The position numbers and the translations under genes were made by a program. 64,000 bases of DNA from Phoronis australis (Eukaryota; Phoronida; Phoronidae): contig NMRA01000046.1 in assembly GCA_002633005.1 (NCBI GenBank), positions 1,203,126 through 1,267,125 of the forward strand. The letters run 5' to 3'. This document shows, piece by piece, positions 11,441-22,000 of the stretch (its first letter is position 1; each line of letters begins with the position of its first letter). Below the pieces are notes generated by a model that was given only the letters and a program-made list of their open reading frames with translations, had not been told where the DNA came from and did not search any database.

Positions 11441-13372
11441 CCCCAGATGTCGTGGCAGTTATTGGCATCGTAATTTCATTAGGCTGAAAATTACTGGCAC
11501 CTGATGATGTGTGGCAAGTATTTAGCACGGCTCCGAGGAACAACACCGTTTCTTGCCCCACTTGTTGCTTGGCATGCAGTCCATCATCTCTGACCCTCTA
11601 CATGGTCTTTTATCAGCAATCATTCTAACTCACCAAACTCACAGATCAGAGTGAGAGTATGCAAATTAGTGACAAAATGATCGAAGGACTACCCTTCCAA
11701 TTGTTTGTGACAATGGAATTTCCTACGTGACAATGCGGAGCGGTGTACAATATTCTTCGAACTTGGTTAAAACTTGGTTTTGAAACTCACTTATGAGTGG
11801 GTCAGCAGTTTCATCAATGGAGCTACAACGTCTGTAGCTCAACTAGAGACGGTGGTGCGCCAGGTGACGGGTTATCAATGTCTACTACTCAGGGTACTGT
11901 ACTAGTCTATTGCAATTGGTGGCACAGTGGCACGGCAGCAGTCGGGCAGTTAGGCAATGACCATCGCCTCTGTTGGCCCGAAGCAGAGTGAGACGCCAGA
12001 CGGTGTACACTACTAATAAGGAGACGCGTACTCTTCTGGCCAATTGTCTCCTCCACAGACCATCCAGACTGACCAACAAAAAAACCAATTGTTATGCATT
12101 CAGAAGCAAATCAATTTCAATCAAAACTAAACATACAAAATTAAATTGCACTCACAAGGCACTTACTTTTTGTTGTGACGGAAGTGAACCGGTGAAAAGC
12201 ATGTTTCGACAGATAGCCTACTGAAGATTTATCCAGTCACCAGGTGGCGATGCTGTACTAGAATTTGTTATGTGTCTCAGCCTACCGAAACATCGAAAAT
12301 CATCGGTGGGAAAATTGTGAACCATGAAATCAGTTGATCATTGTTTTATTTTTTATTTTAGTTGGAGTGAATCTTGGAACTGGAACCAGCAAATGTAGGC
12401 CTATCGCACACGGAATCAGGAGGTTGATGGGATTTTGATTCAAAACATGGATCAGGCCCGTAGCCAGCCGCAGCATGATTGGGCGGGAGGTGGTTCGGCG
12501 GATTTCTAGAAAGGTGGACCTTTTGCAAGCGTCAATTACTCGAGTTCTTGGTAAGGCACTTGACGCAAGTTAATTATGGGGAAGGGAAATCTGTATCCAC
12601 GGCAACGATGGCTCTCAGCTCTATGTTCCTGAGATAAGACGGAGATACCATAGAGGATGTCATGACGGTAGCTCGCACTGAGAACAGGGATCAAATTCGG
12701 CCGTAATGTGGTCCATAAATATAGACTAACGTTCTCGCCATACCGTGAAAAATACGATTGTACTAATGACACGTGTGGTTTTGTTCTGGGAAGTTCAGGG
12801 ATGGGTTCACAATTAGGTAAACCAAGTAGGCCTAAGTTTCTGTGGCGATCAAATCTACTACTGTTTTTGGTACTTCAAAAATAAAATATTAAAATGAAAT
12901 AACAATAACCGGTATGAAACATAGTAAAACCCATGGCCGAAGATAAACACAAATTAACTTTTTTAATCATTTTGTAATATTTAAAATGTTAAAACTGCTT
13001 TCTACAGTTGCAGGCTGTAACTTTGTGCAAATGGTGAATGCCATAGAAAACAATTTGGGTGTTCTAACAACCATCATTTTTGAGACAGTAGTGCTAGCTA
13101 TTACCTTCCGACTTCAGTAGCTCAGATCTACGTCAATACAAAGAGCGAGCTGAATTGGCATCATAAAAATTGTCTCAGTGGGGCTAAGGGAATCTGAGCG
13201 AGAAGTTCTCCACATGGCGTTAGGCCTACCTACTGCCAAACTTTCAAACTGAGTGATTACACCTCATTACATACTCCGATGGAAATATTTAGTCAGAGAA
13301 TGGCTTGACGTAATTTTTCATCTGATAGTATTTGTTAATAAAAGTTGCTTACATCGCTGGAAATGGGAACAG
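11441..13372. other. intergenic, no gene recognised
   Basis: There are short open frames (11797-11991 plus, 11885-12088 minus, 11973-12224 plus, 12536-12772 minus) but no domain or convincing exon. Sequence between 11440 and 12250 has somewhat higher GC than its surroundings and may be further transposon debris. Confidence 0.4.
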
Positions 13373-13386
13373 CCCACTATTCCGTC

Positions 13387-13450
13387 GGTTCACTATTCCG
13401 AAGGTTCACTACTTCGAAGGTTCACCACTCCGAAGGTTCACTTCTCCGAA
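13387..13450 (+). repeat. 16-bp tandem repeat, 4 units
   Basis: GGTTCACTATTCCGAA, GGTTCACTACTTCGAA, GGTTCACCACTCCGAA and GGTTCACTTCTCCGAA run head to tail with exact 16-bp period. A partial unit precedes them (CCCACTATTCCGTC). Confidence 0.95.
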
Positions 13451-13581
13451 AATGTCTAAAATTTCTGAATTTGTGTAATTGCGGTACTTTTACATGCAAA
13501 AATAAGCGACACTTTGGTTATTAGATGCAACTATACCGACAACAATACGCCCGACTAATAAATCGCTTTGTTTAGATTCCA

Positions 13582-13831
13582 GGGGCCCGTTCCAAGAAGC
13601 TGACTTAAGTTCATTTTTGACTTAAGTCTAAGATTTGTCTTCTCTTCCATTCTTTGAAACTTCCACATCCGGTCAAATAGTTAAAATGAAGATGACAGTT
13701 TTATCAAAAACTTAATTCAAATTTAAGATCTCTTTCTAAAAACAGTCTCGAGACAAATTTAAGTTTTATCTAAAAATTTACTAAAATTTAAGATTTGTCT
13801 TAGCTAAGTCAATTTTGTTGGAACGGGCACC
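13582..13831. mobile_element. MITE with GGGCCCGTTCCAA ends
   Basis: The left end GGGGCCCGTTCCAAGAAG and the right end, read on the minus strand as GGTGCCCGTTCCAACAAAA, are inverted repeats 250 bp apart. The interior is rich in TAAGTC/TTTAAG words. It has no coding capacity. Confidence 0.8.
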
Positions 13832-13832
13832 A

Positions 13833-13983
13833 GGGCTCAGTTGCATAAAAGTTGTGCGCGGTATAGCAACAATGACGTCGCATTATCACGCGTCACGTTG
13901 TTACTGTTGAACAGTGCTCATGACGTCATGCAACAATCAAACTTATCCAGCGGATAACTTTGAAGTTTTATGCAACCCAGCCC
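13833..13983. mobile_element. short MITE with GTTGCATAAAA ends
   Basis: The left end GGGCTCAGTTGCATAAAAG and the right end (minus strand GGGCTGGGTTGCATAAAAC) are inverted repeats bounding 151 bp. It directly abuts the previous MITE. The interior contains three TGACGTC/GACGTCA-like palindromes. Confidence 0.82.
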
Positions 13984-14578
13984 AGGTGCATGTGAAATTA
14001 CTCGCATGTCTTACGAATACGGAAAATGAGTACGTACTTGCATTTATAAAAGAATTTGAAGTAGGAATGTTGATGCATTATCAACCACGATAGATTCATC
14101 AATCTCATATCAAGATCGCATCATCTCACAGCGCGACAGAAAATTTTAGGGCCACTGCGCTTCAACCTCACCCACCGGAACTACGAAATGTAGCTAGTAA
14201 GCTACCCTATCACTGCCAGTCTTCACAAAGTCTCATTCAGTCTTATAAAATTTAAAACCGCCGTTGGTCGCCGCCTCTCGGACCCGTGCCCCATATATTG
14301 TTCCTAATTCAAAATGAGTCTTTAGTTAGATTCAAGAATCAAGATTGCCAGTGATTGGAACTGAGCTCTTTTATTAACGATGTAAATCAAACTTTTCCGG
14401 ACTATTCAACTCTTGCACACCCTTTAAATGGTTATTAAATAGACACCAGTACAATACCTTATTCATTTTCAGTTCTGAATCATTAATAGAAACTTTCGCA
14501 GTTCTGGTTTTGGAATTGTGGACATTCGAAGTGGTGAACTTTCGAAGGTAGAGAACCTTCGGAGTAGTGAACCCTCTG

Positions 14579-15179
14579 TCATGTACGTGTAACCTTGGAA
14601 ATCTTTTCCATTAAAATTGTTGCTCGTATGAAATCTGTGAAGCTGTGCACCATTGACATTGATTGACAAGAGAAGACATTTCTTCATTGACCAAGGTTTT
14701 AATGAGGTCTAGACTTACCTATCAATGTGAACATGCTGGGATTTTTCAGTGCAAGAGAACGCGGTAGCAAAACGTCTGATTTTTGAGAAACGACAGAGTT
14801 GTCAGTGAACATACCGTCGGCGAGTACTGAATTTAAACTAACGGAAAAGCACACACATGTACACGCATGTATGTCAATCCACCAATCCAAAATCAAAGTG
14901 GAAACTTGATAATCAAGATATTTGGCGATCACTTTAAATTCAAAATTTGAGGATGCCTGCAATTAATCTAAACTATGCTAGAAAATACACCAAAGTAGCA
15001 AATAACAAACCCCTTTTCTGCTGTTTTGTTTCTTGGTCGATTTTAAAGGCATTCACACTGCACTACTTTGGGGATCTCTCTCGATACTATAAAGTTTGAG
15101 CTAGGCATAGACATTTACTTCTAGACTTCCTTGTTACCCTATGGGGTAGAGACCTAGCGCTTTCAATACCGGTGAATAA
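14579..15179. other. intergenic, nothing recognised
   Basis: No domain, exon or repeat identified. The minus-strand open frames at 14469-14687 and 14699-14962 have no family resemblance. Confidence 0.4.
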
Positions 15180-15792
15180 TAGTACAAGTGAGGGGATGAT
15201 GATGATGATGTAGTGTAGTACAAGTGTGGGGATGATGATGATGATGTAGTGTAGTACAAGTGTGGGGATGATGATGATGTAGTGTAGTACAAGTGTGGGA
15301 ATGACGATGATGTAGTGTAGTACAAGTGTGGGGATGACGATGATGATGTAGTGTAGTACAAGTGTGGGGATGATGATGATGTAGTGTAGTACAAGTGTGG
15401 GGATGATGATGTTGTAGTGTAGTACAAGTGTGGGGATGATGATGATGTAGTGTAGTACAAGTGTGGGNNNNNNNNNNNNNNNNNNNNNNNNNNNNNNNNN
15501 NNNNNNNNNNNNNNNNNNNNNNNNNNNNNNNNNNNNNNNNNNNNNNNNNNNNNNNNNNNNNNNNNNNNNNNNNNNNNNNNNNNNNNNGTTGTAGTGTAGT
15601 ACAAGTGTGGGGATGATGATGTTGTAGTGTAGTGCAAGTGTGGGGATGATGATGATGATGTAGTGTAGTACAAGTTTTGGGGATGATGATGATGTTGTAG
15701 TCTGGTACAAGTGAGGGGATGATGATGTTGTAGTCTGGTACATGTGTGGGGATGATGATGTTGTAGTGTAGTACAAGTGAGGGGATGTTGAT
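15180..15792. repeat. GATGAT-rich minisatellite (about 30-36-bp unit) with assembly gap
   Basis: The unit GTAGTGTAGTACAAGTGTGG followed by GGATGATGATGAT-type trinucleotides repeats throughout, with unit length varying by the number of GAT triplets. 120 N bases at 15468-15587 interrupt it. Long minus-strand frames across it are products of the repeat, not proteins. Confidence 0.97.
15468..15587. other. assembly gap (120 N) inside minisatellite
   Basis: Run of N bases flanked on both sides by the same minisatellite unit, so the true array length is unknown. Confidence 1.
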
Positions 15793-16109
15793 GCAATAGT
15801 GTGGGATCATCGTTTGTTTTTACCAATTTTTGTCCAGTTTGCGACTATCACCAATTTTGTGCCGGTTCATGTCCAGTCGTTTTTGCTGGCCCGCCCTCTT
15901 CCGTTTTTCAGTTGACTGTAACAGCTCTCAATATCTGCACGTCACTATATATTTCATTTCACTAATATTGAAAAGTATCCATTGCATTAGAGCGTTTAGT
16001 ACATAGTTTGTACAAGAGAATCAAATTCGCTCATACTGGCAACATAACTAATTTACAGAGACGCTTACAATGCACTGTACATGCTTGGAGTTGGGCCCTG
16101 CGCAATTAT

Positions 16110-17925
16110 ACTAGTCATTGACTGTGACGCTCTTAACAAATTTTGGACGTTCTAGTAAGAGCAAATACATCTTTTTGTTGAGTTCCATATCGTAATAACA
16201 CATTCCATTTAAAACTTTGAAATATCCCCAAAAAATTAGCGTGGCTGAATGATTTGAAAGAATTATGAACTGATCAGGGTCCCTCTTTTACCAAAGGTCG
16301 CATGTCTGATTGTAGCCAAGACGGTCGCAGGCACGTTATTGCCAAGGTTGGGTTGCCTGTTTCAAAGAGCCAATGTCGAACATTTAGCTGTGTTGCTTCG
16401 CCCAGACAACTTGGAGTAAAATCATGTCCTAACTCAGTTGATGAACAAACTTTCCCTATGATTACGCGTGTTTTGCGCTATCAGGCATGGAACTCTCATG
16501 CTACAAACGCTTTTTTACTGTGTACTACTTGACTTGATGTGTCTGGAGGGATTTAATGCATTTTTAAAAATAATCCTTCGTATTTGTAATATAGCGCCAA
16601 GGGTTTTCTGCAAGAAGGAAACCAATTTCTAGGATTGATTGGGTTGTTTGGAAAAGATTAAAAAATGTTAGTCTTCTCTGACATACTGACAACTGTTCGA
16701 ATGGCTAATAGGAAGAACACTCAACGGGGTTTCTCAAAGATGAAGAGATTCAACAAAGCCATGCCTTTTGGCAATGCTACTTTTTAAGGAAAATGTATGA
16801 GATTCCAAAAATGACAAAAACTGTGAGTTTGACCTTTTTGCAACTAAATCACAAATTCACGACACATCCGGTTCAAACGAGAAGACACGAATCCAAGTAT
16901 TCTTGCTTACTGGGTTCTAGTAATATCGGTAAAATTATGAGATTAACAAAATTTTCCAATAAGCGCTTGTCTGAAGGTTAACTGTATTCGTGTCAAACAT
17001 GCCCCAATGAACGAGCATGCACAAGTGCTGGTCTTTTTCCGGGTAGATCAGAAAAGCTTGAGGTGAAATTTCTGGACTTTATGAGCTCAAAATAACTCCA
17101 AAGAATTACTGAAGACCATTTAGTTCACAAAATTGCCATCAAATCTGACCCACTACATTTTTATCAATTTTGGTGAAGCTACAAGGCCCGAACCGTGGCC
17201 TTAGACCCAAGACTCAATCAAGTCAGAAATTTTATTTGATGTACAGATTCAAGCATTTAAGAAAGGAACTTTAATTCCACTTCATTGAAAAAGAAAGAAA
17301 AATTGTACAAATTATTGATAAACAGTAACCAATGCGGAGAAAGGGGGACTACACTTCGACTGCTTCTCACATGTACTTGGTTACTATAGCAGACAGCGCG
17401 AATTTCAATATCTATGTTTTCTAGTTGTCTATAACTTGAGCTAAGCCTGTTCACACTACTGCCGGGGCGGTTTCTGCGGAGGAAGAACAGTTGACAGTAG
17501 TTGCTAACAGATGTTATTTTTAGTAGAATAGTTTCTTCTTAACGCAATTCACAAACAGACACGCAGAGCAAAAAGGCGCCCTGTGCAATGAAGCATGTTT
17601 TGGTGCACCCAAAACTGATTCTATCTGATGTCTCCAAGAAAAGTATTAGTTTCCTGGGAAATATAAACTCGGAAGGAGTCTTTCCGCACATCCGTCAATG
17701 AATTTCTCTGAAGTGTTAGACACGCCTTCTCATTTCACAGAAATTCAAAAAATTCCCTAAACATTGGAAAGATGTCGACTGTAATTTTGTCACAGATGTG
17801 TAAGTGATTGGATCTAATCAATATGTGCTAATTGGTAACCTTTCAATATATGAAGCAAATATGTTTTTAGCAGCTATCTATTACAACAGTCTTGTACACG
17901 CAGTTTGCCAAACCTTCGTGGAAAA
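16110..17925. repeat. dispersed ~1.8-kb repeat unit, copy A
   Basis: Segments here recur in the same order at 24.7-25.4 kb, 25.5-27.2 kb, 31.2-31.6 kb and 35.3-35.5 kb. Shared words include TTGACTGTGACGCTCT, GTAGCCAAGACGGTCGCAGG, TCGTGTCAAACATGC, GGGTAGATCAGA, TTTATTTGATGTAC and CAGCTATCTATTACAACAGT. There is no intact reading frame. It could be an unrecognised transposon or duplicated gene-flank DNA. Confidence 0.75.
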
Positions 17926-18847
17926 GGTTATGGGAAGGAACCAGCCTAAAGCCTAACTTCAACAGAATTTTGTTACTTAAGATGTATTAGGCTAACCAGA
18001 TAGTCAAAGTAAAGACTTCGTAAAATAAGAAAACGTGAGTTCAATCACACAAGCGTAAGCAAGTCAAATGATAAGTGAAGTTGCCTTTTCGTGCCATGTT
18101 GCATCACCGCGAGATAACAGCAAAAATAACAAAAGGTTGTATTGAATAGGGTTCTGAATAGAACACGGGTGTTATTCGCAGCTGTTTGAATTAAAAGGTG
18201 ATTCTTGCGGTGGCGTATACAAAAGCAAGATAATACGGCTAACTGTTCGTTACATTTGGCAATTTATGGCACTAGTGGGCTAAAAGACGTGCTCTTAACA
18301 TTCTGTAGGAAGCAAATTTACATGAGTTACCGTTGAAGCTAGGCTTTAAGTTAAACAAAAAAGTTTGCCAAACATGTACCTATATAAGCACGAAGAGAGT
18401 GGCTGTTTGCCTCGAGTCTCAATATTATTGTTTAAGTGGATGTGTTATCGTTGTAGACCTTTAATGTTATCCTGGTGGCAGGCAATTTTCAGTTGTGGGA
18501 GCTACGGAATAACAGTTGAGATATATAATTATAGCTAAGTATCTTGCACAGTAGTTTTGTTCAGTGTACTTAGTTTTGAAATTTCTTTATTCCAAAACAA
18601 TCGTCGTCGTAGGATTACTTATTTGATGTCTGTACATTCAATATCTGTTTAGATGTATATCAAATTCTCTTCCTCTGATTGTCTAGGAGAAGTGCAAGGA
18701 GCAGCTACGTGTTCCGTTTTGACAACTAACTAGATTTCATTATAAAAAAGAAACGAAGTCTCATTCATAACACTAATAAATCAATATATTTGCAATTATA
18801 TTTACATATCTACATGCTATTTACAAATTTCAGTCAGGCGTCGACAA
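17926..18847. other. 3' flank of F-BAR-like gene, nothing recognised
   Basis: Likely contains the 3' UTR of the minus-strand gene. No exon or element was identified. Confidence 0.4.
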
Positions 18848-19064
18848 CTATACAAGGTATTCTGAATATCTGTCCTTCAAGCAGAATGTGCGAACGGGTC
18901 CTCTGCCAATATCCAGTAAGAGATGACTGTGGCCTGCCTCCGGCTTTTTCGCCTCCTTCAATCTCTTGTTTCTTATTGATTTATTCAGTTGTGCCACGTT
19001 ATTAATGGTGATGTCCGTCAGAGATATGGCGACGTTATGCATGACTGTGGCATTAGATTTGTAC
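18848..19064 (-). CDS. F-BAR-like gene exon 7 (terminal)
   Basis: Acceptor TTGATTTCAG. It encodes YKSNATVMHNVAISLTDITI, NNVAQLNKSIRNKRLKEAKK and a tail ending in KDRYSEYLV, then TAG at 18848-18850. The tail after KKPEAG looks unstructured. A further splice upstream of the stop cannot be excluded. Confidence 0.68.
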
Positions 19065-22000
19065 CTGAAATCAATCAAAATACATTCTGAAGTGTGCGTA
19101 TATCGGTGACTTGCTAAATGTATGTCAAAGTGAAGTCAACGGCTTGGTCACGGTTTGATCACGTTCAGTTATACGATTAGAACACAACACAACGATAAAG
19201 CATTTTTCTCTGCTTGAAAGAAACCTCTTTACTGCCTGTGCGTTACGATTCCATGCCGTTACTCGAGGCGGTTGGATTTTTGACATCGCCGTCGAATATT
19301 TTGCCGAAAGAGTTCGTCACGCTTGTACTACTAAACCGTGTCATGAATTTCCCAACACGTTGCTTATTTTGATGGTTGGCATGGAACACTGGGGTATTTT
19401 TTCAAAGATTTAAGAGTCCACGTGGAAGATGACATGGTAATATGTTAAAACCGAGTTTGGTATCCGTTTAAACACAGTTGACCCTCATAATAGTTCACGC
19501 TAAGCGTTGAGGAAGTTTTACGAATTGTTACGTTCTTTCCCTTACAACTTATGGAAAGGCCAACGGTGACTTTCAGACTCACAGTTCATCTGCGTGGTTC
19601 GTTATTGCCTTGAAATATTCCATGATTTGGTCTGTAACTGACGCCTTTGCTTTGAGACGCTCACAGTTCATCTGAGTCTTGCAAGCATCCAATTTCTGAA
19701 AAATGACAACATTCTCGCACTACCAGTCATTGAGCTAGGTGATGTGGCAATACTTAAGGACACATATGTTGGCTTAAATCTGCCTCGATCAAAAAGATCT
19801 CTGTTAGGTCAGGTACGTTCGGGAACTTTGCCTTAGCAAATTGAAACAGGACGGTCCGCAAATATTCCTTCTAATCTAAGAATTTGTAATTGTTGTAGCC
19901 TTAATTCAATCGAAGATGAACTACATTTCACTTTTACCTGCCCATTGTATAGTCGCCTGTGAAATAACCCTTTCCCCGAAACTGCGTCTCACAATTTAGG
20001 CTTTAATTCTTTGGGTTACATTGAAAACGTCAGATTATGTTTCATGGGTTTCGTGACTAATTGGCACAATTTGTAAAAGAAGCCTACTTCAGAAGAAATG
20101 ATAGGTTATACACTACTCTAAATACACGTCGTATTGAAGGTGACAAATAAACCCAAAGGGTTGAGTACATCCATCTAATCTGGATTGTATTGTTGTAATT
20201 TATGACCGTACTTGTCACTATAAGCACTACCTAACCGACTAACTAACTATTCATTCATGCAATTTCTAAATCAGATGAGTTCAATATTAACGTTGTTATT
20301 TTTGTCTCGAGTTCATGCAGTCGAGAAAAGATTAATTTTCAACTAATTGTGTCTCCGAGCTGTTTTCAAATGTGGGTATTCGTGAATTTTAAGATTACAC
20401 TTTATCATCTTTAGCTGACTAAAACAATAGTTAAATCATGCTTTCTGCTGTCGTTAAATCCGTCTCATGACATTCTTTACCGCAACACAATAGTGGTTCC
20501 CTTATTAACAAAAAATCTCTAAACCATCAGCGTCTCATGGAGACCCTTTAAAGTTTAATGGGATTGGTCAACCCTAAAAACGCAAATTCTAAGGGAGTGA
20601 ATGTGTGCATTTTCTGTGACTGGATTTGAAGACGAAAATTGAATCCTATAACAGTAACGCATGTTATGAGAAGGGATTAATGAATGTGAAAGGCTTAATT
20701 CGGCGTTGTCGTTTCTAGCTAGCTGAACAGGCCATAACGTTATTATATCTGACTTAAAACACAAAATAGAAGTTTGGGGTTTATAACTAAGTACTTTATT
20801 TGTTTCAAACTTATGCAAGCCAGCTCACTGCTTATATTTAAGCAAGTTTTAACATGCTTAAATATATACTAGAATATATGGACCTACATTTGTCTTCTTT
20901 AAAATTGTATATTCCACTGTAAAAAAGCGGCAACAGGAAGAACACGTAGAACATTGTTCTAATGAGAATGTTCGTGTCTTTAACTTGATACCGTTCAACT
21001 CGCAGTGCATCCAATGCTGTTTGCGTGTGCACAGAGTTTGCAAATGAATTTTCTTGCCTGTCGGAATTCCGAATTTTCATCCTGAATATCACTGTAACAC
21101 TTTTGGAGCTCTTTGTGTGCAAGGTCTCGAGTGTTGTTAGCTTTTTCGAGGTTTACAAAGTGTCTCTTTTTCAGCATATCTCCACGCCCTCTGCTCGGTC
21201 TTTCTATCTCATTCCGAAGCTCTTTGACCTTATTGTCGTGAGTATCACACATCTGAAAACAGCATTTTCGTTTATTATGAGCCATGAACAAGTGAAAACT
21301 TTCAGCACTTTGTTGTCTGACTGCTTTTATAGGGCCTACATGGCGCGTGTAGCCATTGGGTATTTTTCCAAAGCGGTACACGGTGCACACCATACACTCA
21401 GATTTGGGCATATTTCGAAAGAGTGTTTTAGCCAAAAGACTAATAAGAACGACAATTATGATAATGAAAGTGATAGCTATACTGATACTTATAATTTTTA
21501 TTTATAAATGATAAAGTAGGACACAATTTAAAACATGCTAAAGCCAAAGGCTACGCAGCACGATCACGTAAATGTGTGTCACATTCTACTTAATTCCTCC
21601 GCAAAAGGGTTTATTCTCAAATCTTATCTTTTCCAACAACAAAGAGCTATAAAATGATTTTTACTTCATATTGTAAAATTTCCGTTGTAAAAGGCGCAAG
21701 CCTGATCATTTTTGACAACATTGCATCTCATCTTGGCTGCTTCAGACTAGGTTGCCCAAGAGCACTGCGAAATGTTTAGGGTTTTAAAGTGTTCTACAGA
21801 AAAGGACGTTTTTTTTGGAATAAAACTCGTTACTTACAACATTGATCAACAAAAAGTGATTTTGAATCTACCATGCTTGGGAAACAACAATACTGTTTTG
21901 AATAGACAGATGGTCAGAATGCTTATTGACATTGCACCTAGTGTTGGATTGCTAACCATATGCAAGCCTAATAATAGACATGATTCACTATCCAAACTTA

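Larger units (their letters stand above)
13373..14578. mobile_element. candidate element bounded by inverted arrays of a 16-bp repeat
   Basis: At 13387-13450 four head-to-tail 16-bp units (GGTTCACTATTCCGAA and variants) occur. At about 14515-14578 the same unit appears in reverse orientation (AGAACCTTCGGAGTAGTGAA). The two arrays face each other about 1.1 kb apart and could be the terminal repeats of a foldback-type element. Two MITEs lie between them. A related array (GGAGTAGTGGG, CTTCGGAGTAATGGG) occurs at 56635-56708. No transposase is visible. Confidence 0.55.

Noticed and set aside
15087-15826. Three overlapping minus-strand frames of 215-230 codons rich in His, Ile, Thr or Ser
   Set aside because: They are translations of the GAT/CAT minisatellite and span the N gap; all three frames are open only because of the repeat.
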